DNA of 44,670 nt, from the NCBI RefSeq assembly GCF_900156075.1, contig NZ_FTMM01000025.1, positions 1 through 44,670 on the forward strand. Reading direction: 5' to 3'. The notes beneath the pieces were generated by a model. It ran no database searches. It saw nothing but the letters and a program-made list of their open reading frames with translations, and was not told the origin of the DNA. Each line of letters starts with the position of its first letter. Within the stretch, counting starts at the first letter, position 1. This DNA is from Chryseobacterium sp. RU37D. GTDB taxonomy: Bacteria; Bacteroidota; Bacteroidia; Flavobacteriales; Weeksellaceae. Below, in pieces: positions 30,551 to 40,076 of the stretch. A program made the translations under genes and the position numbers.

Positions 30551-31161
30551 TGTATAAAGTTTTTGTGAACGAAAAAAAATTATTACTATCTAAGCAATCT
30601 GAAAACTTAGAAAAGACGCTTGGGTACGAAAACGTCACAACTTTGGAGATCGCTCTCGATCTTTTGGAAAATACATCTGTAAGGGAATTGAATGTTTTTG
30701 GCGAAAATATTGAAGAAGTATGGCTGGAATTCCAAAAACTATTCAGGATCATTGAAGCAGCTGGAGGCCTTGTAAATAATTCTGACGATGATATTCTTTT
30801 CATCAAAAGGCTTGGAAAATGGGATCTTCCGAAAGGCAAAATGGAAAAAGGCGAATCCCGTGAAGAGTCTGCTGTAAGAGAGATAGAGGAAGAAACAGGC
30901 CTGAAAGACGTGGAGCTGGTACAGTTTATCAATACCACGTATCATATTTATGTTGAAAGAAATGGCGATAAAGTATTGAAATGTACCCACTGGTTTGAGA
31001 TGAGATTTGATGGAGAAGATACTTCAAAACCTCAAATTGAGGAAGGAATTACTGAAGTTGCCTGGAAAAATACAGCTCAGATTGAGAATGAAGTCTTCCC
31101 AAGCACCTTCAAAAATATCAAATTGATCGTAAAAGAATTTTGGAATATAAAGTCTAAATAA
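30550..31161 (+). CDS. NUDIX hydrolase
   Basis: The 203-residue protein has a full Nudix box, GKMEKGESREESAVREIEEE followed by TGL (about residues 98-120), with the catalytic REIEEE core. It probably hydrolyses a nucleoside-diphosphate-type substrate, but the substrate is unclear. The first 75 residues form an extra N-terminal region (MYKVFVNEKKLLLSKQSENL, and a helix near EEVWLEFQKLFRIIEAAGG) seen in a group of Bacteroidetes Nudix proteins. The start at 30550 is chosen because it is the first ATG after the promoter box. Its stop codon overlaps the end of murF by eight bases in the convergent direction. Confidence 0.88.
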   Translation: MYKVFVNEKKLLLSKQSENLEKTLGYENVTTLEIALDLLENTSVRELNVFGENIEEVWLEFQKLFRIIEAAGGLVNNSDDDILFIKRLGKWDLPKGKMEKGESREESAVREIEEETGLKDVELVQFINTTYHIYVERNGDKVLKCTHWFEMRFDGEDTSKPQIEEGITEVAWKNTAQIENEVFPSTFKNIKLIVKEFWNIKSK

Positions 31162-32425
31162 AATCAATTGCTTTCTCCAGCGCAATGCCTCTCGAGCCTT
31201 TTAATAAAATATTACCTGAATGGATTTTATTCTGTTTCAGATATTCTATTAACTCTGCAGTGTTTTCAAACGAAATTGACGAAAAATTTATATTTTTAAA
31301 TTGTTTTCCAACAGTAATGATCTCATTAAACCCTAGTTCCTGAGCGAGCTTCAGAATATTTTGATGCTCTTTTTCACTTTCCTCTCCCAGCTCAAGCATA
31401 TCACCAATGATAATTGTTTTAGAACCTTCAAATGTTATAAAGTTACGCAGGGAAGCGGCCATTGAGCTTGGATTAGCGTTGTAAGTATCCAGTACCAAGG
31501 TTTTCCCTTCTTTTTTTACCACTTGGGAACGCATATTTGTCGGTGTATAATTTTCAATAGCGTTTTTAATTTTCTGAAAATCAATTCCGAAATGGAGACC
31601 AATGCTGGATGCAGTACAAAGATTGGTAAAATTATATTCTCCTGTAAGCTTGGAAACTGCCTTTAATTCTTTATATTTTAATCCAACAAAATGCTCTTGA
31701 GAAAACAATTCGAATTGATAATCTGAACTGCCTGCTCCAAAGGTAATTTTCGGTGAATAATTTTCGGTCTTCTCTACCTGAATTGGATCATTTTCGTTAA
31801 CAACTATTGTTTTATGATGGTTTTTCAGATAATCATATAATTCTGACTTACCTTTAATCACCCCTTCAAATCCTCCGAAACCTTCAAGATGAGCCTTTCC
31901 GAAATTAGTAATGTAGCCATAATCCGGCTGTGAAATGGTGCATAAAAGCTCAATTTCTTTCTGGTGATTGGCTCCCATCTCTATAACAGCCATCTCATGC
32001 TCTGGTTTAATGGAAAGAATGGTCAAAGGCACCCCGATATGATTATTCAGATTTCCAAAAGTATACTGCACATTGAATTTCTCTGAAAGTACGGCGTGGA
32101 TAATTTCCTTAGTAGTTGTCTTTCCGTTGCTTCCCGTAAGCCCGATAACAGGAATTTGCAGTTGATTCCTATGATGAATTGCAAGTTTCTGTAAAAATTC
32201 TAAAGTGGATGGAACGTAGAAAATATTTCTGGCTTCATTTTCAAAATCCTTTTGCTCAACGATTACTGCTAAAGCTCCTTCATCAATAGTTTTTTCAGCT
32301 AGCGTTGCTGCATTGAAATTTTCTCCCGAAAAAGCAAAGAAAATATCATTCTTTCCAACTTTTCTGCTGTCAATAGTTACCTTTTCAGACTGTAAAAACA
32401 AAGAGTAAAACTGTTCTATATTCAT
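31154..32425 (-). CDS. murF: UDP-N-acetylmuramoyl-tripeptide--D-alanyl-D-alanine ligase
   Basis: MurF adds D-alanyl-D-alanine to the UDP-MurNAc tripeptide, the last cytoplasmic step of the peptidoglycan precursor. The 423-residue protein has the N-terminal UDP-binding domain (VTIDSRKVGKNDIFFAFSGE), the ATP loop PVIGLTGSNGKTTTKEI, MAVIEMGANHQKEIELL with its catalytic Glu, and the C-terminal NANPSSMAASL and TIIIGDMLELG segments. It lies downstream of gldJ on the same strand, after a perfect palindromic terminator. As I recall, murF next to gldJ also occurs in Flavobacterium johnsoniae. Confidence 0.95.
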   Translation of the reverse strand: MNIEQFYSLFLQSEKVTIDSRKVGKNDIFFAFSGENFNAATLAEKTIDEGALAVIVEQKDFENEARNIFYVPSTLEFLQKLAIHHRNQLQIPVIGLTGSNGKTTTKEIIHAVLSEKFNVQYTFGNLNNHIGVPLTILSIKPEHEMAVIEMGANHQKEIELLCTISQPDYGYITNFGKAHLEGFGGFEGVIKGKSELYDYLKNHHKTIVVNENDPIQVEKTENYSPKITFGAGSSDYQFELFSQEHFVGLKYKELKAVSKLTGEYNFTNLCTASSIGLHFGIDFQKIKNAIENYTPTNMRSQVVKKEGKTLVLDTYNANPSSMAASLRNFITFEGSKTIIIGDMLELGEESEKEHQNILKLAQELGFNEIITVGKQFKNINFSSISFENTAELIEYLKQNKIHSGNILLKGSRGIALEKAIDFI

Positions 32426-32436
32426 AGTTCAAAAAT

Positions 32437-32468
32437 AAAAAACCTTCCAGAATTCTGGAAGGTTTTTT
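32437..32468 (-). terminator. Perfect 32-bp palindromic terminator between gldJ and murF
   Basis: AAAAAACCTTCCAGAA and TTCTGGAAGGTTTTTT are exact inverted arms with no spacer; the true loop will be the central bases. Read on the minus strand it follows gldJ by about 20 bases and ends in six T's. Confidence 0.85.
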
Positions 32469-32487
32469 GAAATTATTTTGATAAATA

Positions 32488-34086
32488 TTATCTTCTAGTT
32501 CTACCTTTGTCGCTAGCTCTTGCATCCTGAGCAACACGGAATCCGATCCATCCATAAGCTTTATCTTGGTTCTTATATCTTCTTTGCCCTGGATCTAACC
32601 AGTAAGCTGTATCCTGCCAGGAACCACCTTTTACTACCCTGATGTCATTTGTCATAGCTGAAGTTCTTTCTTTTCTGTCTTTCTGAAGAACTACTTTTCC
32701 TTTTGCATCTACAATGAACCTTTTTTGAGGAGCATTGTAGAAATTGCTTGTATCTGCAGAATCTGAATTGCTTCTATAATCAAGAGAAGACATTCTGTCA
32801 CCATCTCTATAGTTTCCGTAATTAGCAATAGTTTCTCTTTCAAACTGACCTGGTAAGTTTCTGTAAACTAATCTGCCATCAGCCAAAGTATCATATTTAA
32901 TGTTGGTTTCATCTACCATTTTGTAAGTACCATCAGCATTTTTTACAACGGCCTGAGGAGCATTTCCTCTATAGTAGTTGAAGTCACTATAATCTTCATC
33001 GATGATTGGTCTGTAGATATCGGCAGTCCATTCGGAAACGTTTCCGAACATACCGTAGATTCCGAGGTCGTTTGACGGATATTGTCTTACATCAGAAGTT
33101 CTTGCAGAACCATCATTTTTCCAGCCTGCAATACCAGAGTAGTCACCCGCTCCCATCTTGAAGTTTTCAAGATACATTCCTTTATCTCTACCTTTAGTAC
33201 CTCTTAATTTTTCAATTTCAGGGTCTTTACCTAAATATTGGTTGTATTCTCTGTTTTTAGCCATACCTAGCGCAGCATATTCCCATTCTACTTCAGTAGG
33301 AAGTCTAAATTTCTGAACCATTGCAGCACTCGGTGCTCTGTTAGCAGCTAACAATCTCTGGTTGGTAGTTTTAATACCATTCTTCTGCTGCATTCTTTTT
33401 TCATTGATATATCCTTGCATTTCAGGATCATTCGATTTGAATTTATCCATGTTGAATGCAGTTCCACCTTGATTGTTTGATTCGTTGATATACAAATCTT
33501 TCGCAATAATACCCGCTTGCATTAAAGCTTTTTCGTTTGCTCTGTCTGTCAACCACTCGCAGTATCTGTTTGCCTGAGTCCAGGACACACCTACTACCGG
33601 ATAGTAATCGAATTCAGGAGAACGGAAATACGTCTCGTTGTAATCATTTCTAGATAGTTTGTTGTCCCATAATAAGGTATCCGGCAAAGCGCCGTTGTAG
33701 ATTTCCTTAAAACTAGGATCACTTGGAGGGAATACATACTTCAACCATGTAAGGTATTCGCGGTATTCGTAGTTAGTAATTTCTGTTTCCCCGATGAAGA
33801 AAGAACTTACCTGCATTCTGTGCGGTGAGTTATTCCAATCGTGCATAACATCATCTTTCACTAATCCCATTGTAAAAGTTCCACCTTCTACATATACCAT
33901 TCCCGGCCAACCTTTCTGCTTTTGTTGCTTTCCTGCAAAAAACCAACCTTGTTTTTCGTTTGGTTTCCAACCCGTTTTGCTGACAAATTTTTTAGTACCA
34001 CCTCCTTTGCTAGTACCTCCACCACAACTGGTTAATGCAAGTGTAGAACTTAATGCTATTAATGAAAACAACTTTAGTTTTTTCAT
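32488..34086 (-). CDS. gldJ: Gliding motility / type IX secretion lipoprotein GldJ
   Basis: GldJ is an outer-membrane lipoprotein with a formylglycine-generating-enzyme (FGE/SUMF1) fold that, in gliding Bacteroidetes, stabilises other Gld proteins and is needed for type IX secretion. The 532-residue product has a lipoprotein signal ending ALTSC, then YVEGGTFTMGLVKDDVMHDW, FFIGETEITNYEYREYLTWL, a central FRLPTEVEWEYAALGM, GMFGNVSEWTADIYRP, and the end GGSWQDTAYWLDPGQRRY with WIGFRVAQD. I chose the ATG at 34086, which opens directly into the signal peptide; a longer frame extends 90 bases upstream. Both GldJ and GldK have this fold. Placement divergent from porU-porV and before murF matches the gldJ locus. 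Confidence 0.85.
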   Translation of the reverse strand: MKKLKLFSLIALSSTLALTSCGGGTSKGGGTKKFVSKTGWKPNEKQGWFFAGKQQKQKGWPGMVYVEGGTFTMGLVKDDVMHDWNNSPHRMQVSSFFIGETEITNYEYREYLTWLKYVFPPSDPSFKEIYNGALPDTLLWDNKLSRNDYNETYFRSPEFDYYPVVGVSWTQANRYCEWLTDRANEKALMQAGIIAKDLYINESNNQGGTAFNMDKFKSNDPEMQGYINEKRMQQKNGIKTTNQRLLAANRAPSAAMVQKFRLPTEVEWEYAALGMAKNREYNQYLGKDPEIEKLRGTKGRDKGMYLENFKMGAGDYSGIAGWKNDGSARTSDVRQYPSNDLGIYGMFGNVSEWTADIYRPIIDEDYSDFNYYRGNAPQAVVKNADGTYKMVDETNIKYDTLADGRLVYRNLPGQFERETIANYGNYRDGDRMSSLDYRSNSDSADTSNFYNAPQKRFIVDAKGKVVLQKDRKERTSAMTNDIRVVKGGSWQDTAYWLDPGQRRYKNQDKAYGWIGFRVAQDARASDKGRTRR

Positions 34087-34250
34087 AGTCGATATAAATA
34101 TTTTCAAAGTACAAAGAAAAAATAAATTATTCAATAAATCAAGTAAAGAGTTGATTTTTTTGAAAAACGTTAACAAATTAATTTTATTGTATCACAATTT
34201 AATTATAAAATTTTCATTTATTTTGTAATTCAGAAATTTCAATAATAAAC

Positions 34251-37200
34251 ATGAAACAAAAAATCTCGCTTTTATTTCTAATATGTTTTGTATCAACAGT
34301 TTTGGCTCAAAGAATAAACATTGAATGGGATGGTTCCAAAATCCAAGACTTCGGCGATACAAAACTGAATCTCCCTAATTTTAAAAATCAGGGATTTTCA
34401 TTCAGCCAAAATAACATTTTTATAACTACTAAACAAAAAATTGGGGAAAAGCAATTAAAAGTTTCTAATCCTGTCTGGGAAACTGTTTCCAGCAAGGATT
34501 TATATGAAATAAGCAAAGACCTTCTTCCTGATTATGAGATTAAAGATGTCACCTATTATTATCTTGATGGCGAAAAATATGCAAGCATTAATATCGCTTT
34601 ATTCAAAAATATCAAGGGAAAGATCCAAAGGTTGTCTTCATTTGAGATTTCGGAGACCAATGCATCTAAGATTATTGGAAGCCCTCTGAAAGTAGGAACA
34701 ACTACCAATCCTCTTTCAACAGGAAACTTTTATAAAATAAAGGTTGATAAATCTGGTATTTTCAAAATTACAAAACAATTTTTGCAGGATAACGGGATCA
34801 ACCCTTCTTCTGTAAATCCTAAAAATTTCAGGATCTATGGAAATGGTGGAATCATGCTTCCTGAACATAATCAGGATATAAAATATAGTGCTCTTCAGGA
34901 AAATGCCATTCAGGTAGTAGGTGAAGATGATGGGGTATGGAATGATAATGATTATGCTTTATTCTACGCTCAGGGACCTAATGGATATAACCTTTACAAT
35001 ACATCCAACGGAAATGGATATAAAAGAGTTGATACCAGAAACGACAGAAGCGAAAACCTGAAAAATATTTATGAAGATTATTCATACTATTATATCAACT
35101 TTGATAAAGGTCCGGGAAAAAGAGTGCAGCCTGTTGACATCAATCTTCCGACAACACCTTTAATTACTAGATTTGATAACTACCAGGTGATCAATAATGA
35201 TCAGAAAAACCTGATGAAGGTAGGAAGAATTTGGGTAGAAGACGCATCGTTTACTACTGATAAAGCCATTACATTTACCACGGCTTCTTCTATTCAGGGA
35301 GGTGATCAGATCAGATATAGAGCTCAGGTAATCGCTTATAAATCTCAGCAAAATAGTATTTCTTTTGATATTAATTCTCAAAATCCTTTTACAGTTTCTA
35401 TTCCTCCAGTGAACAGTAGCGGAACTAATGATTTTTATCCTGCTAGATATTCAGGAACCATTACAGGATTAAGCAGCAACCAGATTACATTTAATTTAAA
35501 ACCAAATATTTCTGTAAATCCTAACGGAAATTTCTATGTAGATTATCTGGAAGTACAATATAAAGACAATCTTGCTTTCAATGGCAGCCAAATGAATTTC
35601 AGGGATTTTTCATTGATCAGCGGAAGCAACACAACCTACGGTTTCAGCTTATCCAATGCTTCTTCGGCAGAACAAATCTGGGATGTGACTGATATTACCA
35701 ATGCTAATAGAAGGGTAAACAAAGCTGCAGGAAATACTACTTTTAATTTTGCATATACAACTTCAGATCCTAATTTTAATAATGAATTTGTGGCTTTCAA
35801 AGCTGACGCTGCTTACAGTCCTCAATTTGTGGGAAGAATTAATAATCAGAATCTTTCTGCTCTTCAAAATGTAGATTATCTGATAATTACAACTCCTGAA
35901 ATGATGGGACAAGCTCAAAGACTGGCTACTTATCACCAGACTAAAAATGGCTTCAATGTACAAATTGTAGATACAGATAAAATTTATAATGAATTTGGAA
36001 GCGGAAGCAGAGATCTTACTGCAATCAGGGATTTTGTTACTAAACTGAATACACCGCTTGGAACTTTAAAGTACGTTTTCATTTTAGGAGACACTTCTTA
36101 TGACTATAAAAACAGAATTTCCAATAACACGAATGTGGTTTCCAGCTATCAGAGTGAAGAATCAATGGATGTAATCAGGTCTTTTGTGACAGATGATTAT
36201 ATTGTGATGACAAAACCTCAGACCACCGAATTTATTACCAACAATCTTCCTGACCTTCCGGTAGGGAGAATTCCAGCTGCCAATGCTACAGAAGCTGCTA
36301 ATATGATTGATAAAACACTGGCATATTACAACAGTTTATCAGGACAATCCACACCTTTCGGAGAATGGAGGATGAAGCTAGATTTCGTAGTGGATGATGA
36401 TAATGATGGTGGTATGCCTTTCCATACGGTAATGAACAATACACTGATGTCTACTTTTGAGCAGCCTGCTACCAACAATCTTAAAGAATATAATGTAAGA
36501 AAACTCTATCTGGATGCTTTCCAAGGGCAAAGTACAGCAGGTGGACAAAGATATCCTCAGGTAAACCAGGCGATTTCCAATGATATAGGAAACAGCTTAT
36601 ACCTTTTCTATTTCGGACACGGTGGAATCAATGGTTGGGCTCAGGAAAGGGTTTTAACTTTAGATGAAGTTCAAAATGCCAATAATTTCTCTAATGTATA
36701 CAGCAGATTCCCATTTGTATCAACAATTACCTGCGAATTTACACTTTGGGATGAGCCGGACACTTCTTCTGCAGGTGAGCAGTTCATTAAATTAAAACAA
36801 GGAGGCCCGGCTGCAATGATTACATCCAGCCGTGCAATTGACGTGGGATACGGCATAGATTTCACCAATCTTTATACTCAAAATATTTTTAAATTAACAA
36901 GCGACGACTTCGATACTTTAGGATACGCCCATTTAAATGCTAAAAAGCAAAAAGGTTCTGCTACAGAACATTTAAAGGTAAATTTCCTTGGAGATCCGGC
37001 CATGAAATTAAGCAGACCTCAAAGATTATTGATGATTGACGCTATTGAAACACCGGTTCCGGGACTGATCAGAGGATTGGATTTTGTGAAAGTAAAAGGC
37101 CATATCAATAAACCTGACGGAACGCTTAACACTACCTTCAATGGAAGGGTTGTCATCAACATTTTTGATAAGAGATTAAATAAGCAGACTTTAAATAATG

Positions 37201-38150
37201 ATGGTAATTTGACTCCTATTCTTCAATACACAGAAGAAGGAAGCGCCATTGTAAAAGCTTCAGGAACAGCAGTAAACGGAGTTTTTATTGTAGAATTTTA
37301 CGTTCCGAAAGATATCAACTATGCAATTGGGCAGGGAAGAATCTTAGGATATGCGGATAATAAAGCAAGTGATGTTTTCAATAATCAGTCTGTACAGGTA
37401 GGAGACATTAATCCAAACGGAATCAATGATAACGAGCCGCCAAAAGTAAAATTATATATGAATAACACCAACTTCGCAGACGGAGGTATTACAAACCAGA
37501 ACCCCATGCTGTTAGCTTGTGTAACGGATGATACAGGAATTAATTCCACAGGGTCTGGTATCGGTCACGATATTACTGTATATTTGGACGGGCAAATTAT
37601 AAATACCATTGTTTTGAATGATTTTTATGCTTCAGGTGAAGGAAATGGATGTCTGAGCCCCAGTCTAGCAGACTATCAGAAAGGAAATGTAACCTACCCT
37701 TTCAGAAATTTGCCAGTAGGACAACATCAATTAACATTTAAAGTTTGGGATATAAACAATAATTCGACAACTGCTACGTTAAACTTTGAAGTTAAGGATG
37801 AAGCCAATCAGCATTTGGTGATCAACAGACCTCTGAACTGGCCGAATCCGTTTACGAATAAAACATATATTCAGTTTGAGCATAATTGTGATGATATTTT
37901 GGATGTGAATGTTCAAATTTATACAATTACCGGAAAACTGGTTAGAACTTTATCTACTCCTGTAGTTGCGGAACCGTTCCTACAGGGCTTTAGAACACCA
38001 CGTCAGGCAATTGAATGGGACGGAAGAGACGATTTTGGTGCTACAGTAGCAAAAGGTACGTATATTTTTAAGATATTTGCAAAAAGTCAAAATCAAGAAA
38101 AATGCAAAGGAAGTGCTACAGCTGTAGAAAAAATGGTACTTTTGAAATAA
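34251..38150 (+). CDS. porU: Type IX secretion system sortase PorU
   Basis: PorU is the surface cysteine protease that removes the C-terminal sorting signal of type IX substrates and attaches them to the cell surface. The 1299-residue protein has a signal peptide (MKQKISLLFLICFVSTVLAQ), a long N-terminal region, and a gingipain-type C25 peptidase domain from about residue 545 to 920. The catalytic His is H790 in YFGHGGINGW and the likely nucleophile is C828 in TITCEFTLWDE. Beta-sandwich domains follow, ending with a type IX-like C-terminal domain (ITGKLVRTLS, IEWDGRDDFGATVAKGTYIF). porV starts 60 bases later. Divergent gldJ lies 164 bases upstream. Confidence 0.95.
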   Translation: MKQKISLLFLICFVSTVLAQRINIEWDGSKIQDFGDTKLNLPNFKNQGFSFSQNNIFITTKQKIGEKQLKVSNPVWETVSSKDLYEISKDLLPDYEIKDVTYYYLDGEKYASINIALFKNIKGKIQRLSSFEISETNASKIIGSPLKVGTTTNPLSTGNFYKIKVDKSGIFKITKQFLQDNGINPSSVNPKNFRIYGNGGIMLPEHNQDIKYSALQENAIQVVGEDDGVWNDNDYALFYAQGPNGYNLYNTSNGNGYKRVDTRNDRSENLKNIYEDYSYYYINFDKGPGKRVQPVDINLPTTPLITRFDNYQVINNDQKNLMKVGRIWVEDASFTTDKAITFTTASSIQGGDQIRYRAQVIAYKSQQNSISFDINSQNPFTVSIPPVNSSGTNDFYPARYSGTITGLSSNQITFNLKPNISVNPNGNFYVDYLEVQYKDNLAFNGSQMNFRDFSLISGSNTTYGFSLSNASSAEQIWDVTDITNANRRVNKAAGNTTFNFAYTTSDPNFNNEFVAFKADAAYSPQFVGRINNQNLSALQNVDYLIITTPEMMGQAQRLATYHQTKNGFNVQIVDTDKIYNEFGSGSRDLTAIRDFVTKLNTPLGTLKYVFILGDTSYDYKNRISNNTNVVSSYQSEESMDVIRSFVTDDYIVMTKPQTTEFITNNLPDLPVGRIPAANATEAANMIDKTLAYYNSLSGQSTPFGEWRMKLDFVVDDDNDGGMPFHTVMNNTLMSTFEQPATNNLKEYNVRKLYLDAFQGQSTAGGQRYPQVNQAISNDIGNSLYLFYFGHGGINGWAQERVLTLDEVQNANNFSNVYSRFPFVSTITCEFTLWDEPDTSSAGEQFIKLKQGGPAAMITSSRAIDVGYGIDFTNLYTQNIFKLTSDDFDTLGYAHLNAKKQKGSATEHLKVNFLGDPAMKLSRPQRLLMIDAIETPVPGLIRGLDFVKVKGHINKPDGTLNTTFNGRVVINIFDKRLNKQTLNNDGNLTPILQYTEEGSAIVKASGTAVNGVFIVEFYVPKDINYAIGQGRILGYADNKASDVFNNQSVQVGDINPNGINDNEPPKVKLYMNNTNFADGGITNQNPMLLACVTDDTGINSTGSGIGHDITVYLDGQIINTIVLNDFYASGEGNGCLSPSLADYQKGNVTYPFRNLPVGQHQLTFKVWDINNNSTTATLNFEVKDEANQHLVINRPLNWPNPFTNKTYIQFEHNCDDILDVNVQIYTITGKLVRTLSTPVVAEPFLQGFRTPRQAIEWDGRDDFGATVAKGTYIFKIFAKSQNQEKCKGSATAVEKMVLLK

Positions 38151-38210
38151 TTTTAAAACGAGAACAATAATAATATTAACAAAAAACTGATAATATATAA
38201 AAGACAACAT

Positions 38211-39374
38211 ATGAATTTAACTACTAAACTGCTTTTAGGAATTGGGTTAAGTGCTGGTTTTTTAGGCTATTCTCAAGATTTAAGCCTGGTAAGACCCGTA
38301 TTAACCGGGGCTCCTTTCTTAAGAATCGCACCAGATGCAAGAGCTGGAGGTATGGGGGATCAAGGTGTGGTTACCTCTCCGGATGCCTTTTCACAATTCT
38401 GGAACGCGGCGAAATATCCTTTCAGCAGAACAAGTTCTTCAGTGGGGGTGAACTATACTCCTTACATGGGGAAACTTACCAATGATGTGTTTTTATTATA
38501 TGGAGCGTTCCATAAATTTTTAGGGCAGGAAGAAAGATCTACCATCTCTGCGAGCATCTATTACTTCAATATGGGTGAAGTAGATTTGACTCAATTAGTA
38601 GGAAATGAAGTAACATCAATGGGTACATCAAAACCGAACGAATTCTCTATTGACGTTGCTTATGGTCTTAAACTTTCAGATTCTTACTCAATGGCCGTTA
38701 CAGGTAGATATATCCGCTCAGATTTAGCCGGAGGTTTCAACACGGATACTACACTTAAGCCAGCGAACACCTTCGCGGTAGATATTTCAGGATACTACAC
38801 CTCGCCTAGGTTCTCCAGCTTCGGAGGATATGACGGTAAAGTAAATGCCGGTTTTGCCGTTCAGAATCTAGGTCCGAAATTAGATTACACAGGAAACGAA
38901 AATTCAAGATCTTACCTTCCAACAATGGCAAGATTAGGGGTAGGATATGATATGTATCTTGATGATATGAACAGAGTCGGGATCAGTGTTGAAGGTTCTA
39001 AAATCTTAGTTCCGGGTTCAGAATTCGTAGGAACTGATCCTAACACAAGACAGCCGATCTATGAAGTTCCAAACGTTGGTGTAATGGCAGGTATCGGAAA
39101 ATCTTTCAAAAACAAAAACTCTATTATGTATAGCGGGGCATTAGAATATTCGTATGACAATGCATTCTCTGTAAGAGGTGGTTACTTCCATGAAAGTGAA
39201 GAGCAGGGTGCAAGACAGTTTGCTACTGCAGGTATCGGGTTAAAATACCGTTCTTTCGGCCTTGATATTTCTTACCTGATCAATATGTCTAAAATTAATA
39301 CTGCTTTGGATAACACATTACGTTTCGGCCTTACCTGGAACATTGGTGATGAAACTTCAAACGCAGATAATTAA
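38211..39374 (+). CDS. porV: Type IX secretion outer-membrane protein PorV (LptO)
   Basis: PorV is a FadL-like 14-strand outer-membrane barrel that shuttles type IX cargo to PorU and the attachment complex. The 387-residue product has a signal peptide (MNLTTKLLLGIGLSAGFLGYS), then the typical mature start FLRIAPDARAGGMGDQGVVT, repeated barrel strands such as FSIDVAYGLKLSDSYSMAVT, a central NAGFAVQNLGPKLDYTGNEN, and a last strand with LRFGLTWNIGDE. Length agrees with PorV. It lies 60 bases after porU in the same direction and is followed by a hairpin terminator, so the two form an operon. Confidence 0.95.
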   Translation: MNLTTKLLLGIGLSAGFLGYSQDLSLVRPVLTGAPFLRIAPDARAGGMGDQGVVTSPDAFSQFWNAAKYPFSRTSSSVGVNYTPYMGKLTNDVFLLYGAFHKFLGQEERSTISASIYYFNMGEVDLTQLVGNEVTSMGTSKPNEFSIDVAYGLKLSDSYSMAVTGRYIRSDLAGGFNTDTTLKPANTFAVDISGYYTSPRFSSFGGYDGKVNAGFAVQNLGPKLDYTGNENSRSYLPTMARLGVGYDMYLDDMNRVGISVEGSKILVPGSEFVGTDPNTRQPIYEVPNVGVMAGIGKSFKNKNSIMYSGALEYSYDNAFSVRGGYFHESEEQGARQFATAGIGLKYRSFGLDISYLINMSKINTALDNTLRFGLTWNIGDETSNADN

Positions 39375-39390
39375 GATTAAAAAATATAGA

Positions 39391-39421
39391 AAAAAAGTCT
39401 CATCTGGTATGAGACTTTTTT
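39391..39421. terminator. Terminator between porV and the cupin gene
   Basis: AAAAAGTCTCAT (39392-39403) and ATGAGACTTTTT (39409-39420) form a 12-bp stem with a 5-base loop. The A and T tails on both sides allow termination of porV and of the convergent cupin gene. Confidence 0.85.
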
Positions 39422-39449
39422 ATTTTATATACAAACTGATTTCTCGATT

Positions 39450-39830
39450 CTATTTTTTACTTAAGATTGTAAAAAGAACCTGTGCACCTTTGGGTCCGGC
39501 TTTTGTTTTATGCTTAATATCAGGTTTTATTTGGAAGCTCTCCCCTTTTTTTACACTAAAAGATTTTCCGTTTTGTATAAAAATAGTAATCTCTCCTTCC
39601 AGGACATAAGCCACCTCCGGAAAATTGTGGATATGAAAATCTTTTGTTTCATTTGCAGGGATATCTGTCAACCCCATCACCATTGAGCTTGAGCTTCCGG
39701 ATACTTCAATCCTTTCAAGAATGGTTTGTTTTTCACCTTTAGCTAATTGCTGTGCATTTGCAAAAAAAGCCATGTTCATTATCCCCATTAAAAGTAAAAA
39801 TGTAATTTTATAAAAGAATTTATTTTTCAT
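39450..39830 (-). CDS. Secreted cupin-domain protein
   Basis: The 126-residue product has a signal peptide (MKNKFFYKITFLLLMGIMNM and the following AFFANAQ) and one small cupin barrel. The conserved metal-site motifs appear as FHIHNFPEVAYVLEGEITIF (two His and one Glu) and later IKPDIKHKTKAG with another His. Small secreted cupins can be dioxygenase-like or ligand-binding proteins, but no substrate can be assigned. The ATG at 39830 gives a normal signal peptide; the longer frame upstream adds only AT-rich residues. It faces porV across a terminator. Confidence 0.85.
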   Translation of the reverse strand: MKNKFFYKITFLLLMGIMNMAFFANAQQLAKGEKQTILERIEVSGSSSSMVMGLTDIPANETKDFHIHNFPEVAYVLEGEITIFIQNGKSFSVKKGESFQIKPDIKHKTKAGPKGAQVLFTILSKK

Positions 39831-40064
39831 AATTTGTCGATTTAGCGATGGTAATATTTTTAAAATTAATATTAAATACTTTATTTCACAAATCAAATGA
39901 TTTATAATTGTTTAAAAAGCACAATATTCAATATTTTAGATTTTAATAATGAAAAAAATTCTTTTAAAGATTATAATTAATAGATTTTAGTAACAAGGAA
40001 ATTTCAATTGCTTTTTTCTCTGATAAATTTTATTATTTTATCCTGTTTTTCTATTTTCAATAAT

Positions 40065-40072
40065 TATTTTTG
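40065..40072 (+). promoter_or_regulatory. -7 box TATTTTTG immediately before the FUSC gene
   Basis: This TAnnTTTG match ends four bases before the ATG at 40077, placing the transcription start at or next to the start codon. The junction reads TTTTTGTAGTATG. Confidence 0.6.
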
Positions 40073-40076
40073 TAGT

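Noticed and set aside
32488..34086. GldK instead of GldJ
   Set aside because: Both share the FGE/SUMF1 fold, but gldL, gldM and gldN are not beside it, while porU, porV and murF are, which matches the gldJ locus.
34087..34176. Upstream extension of gldJ by 30 residues
   Set aside because: The ATG at 34086 opens directly into a lipoprotein signal peptide; the extension would bury it.
40008..40076. Upstream TTG start of the FUSC gene
   Set aside because: A promoter box lies between this TTG and the ATG at 40077, so the TTG would not be transcribed from that promoter.
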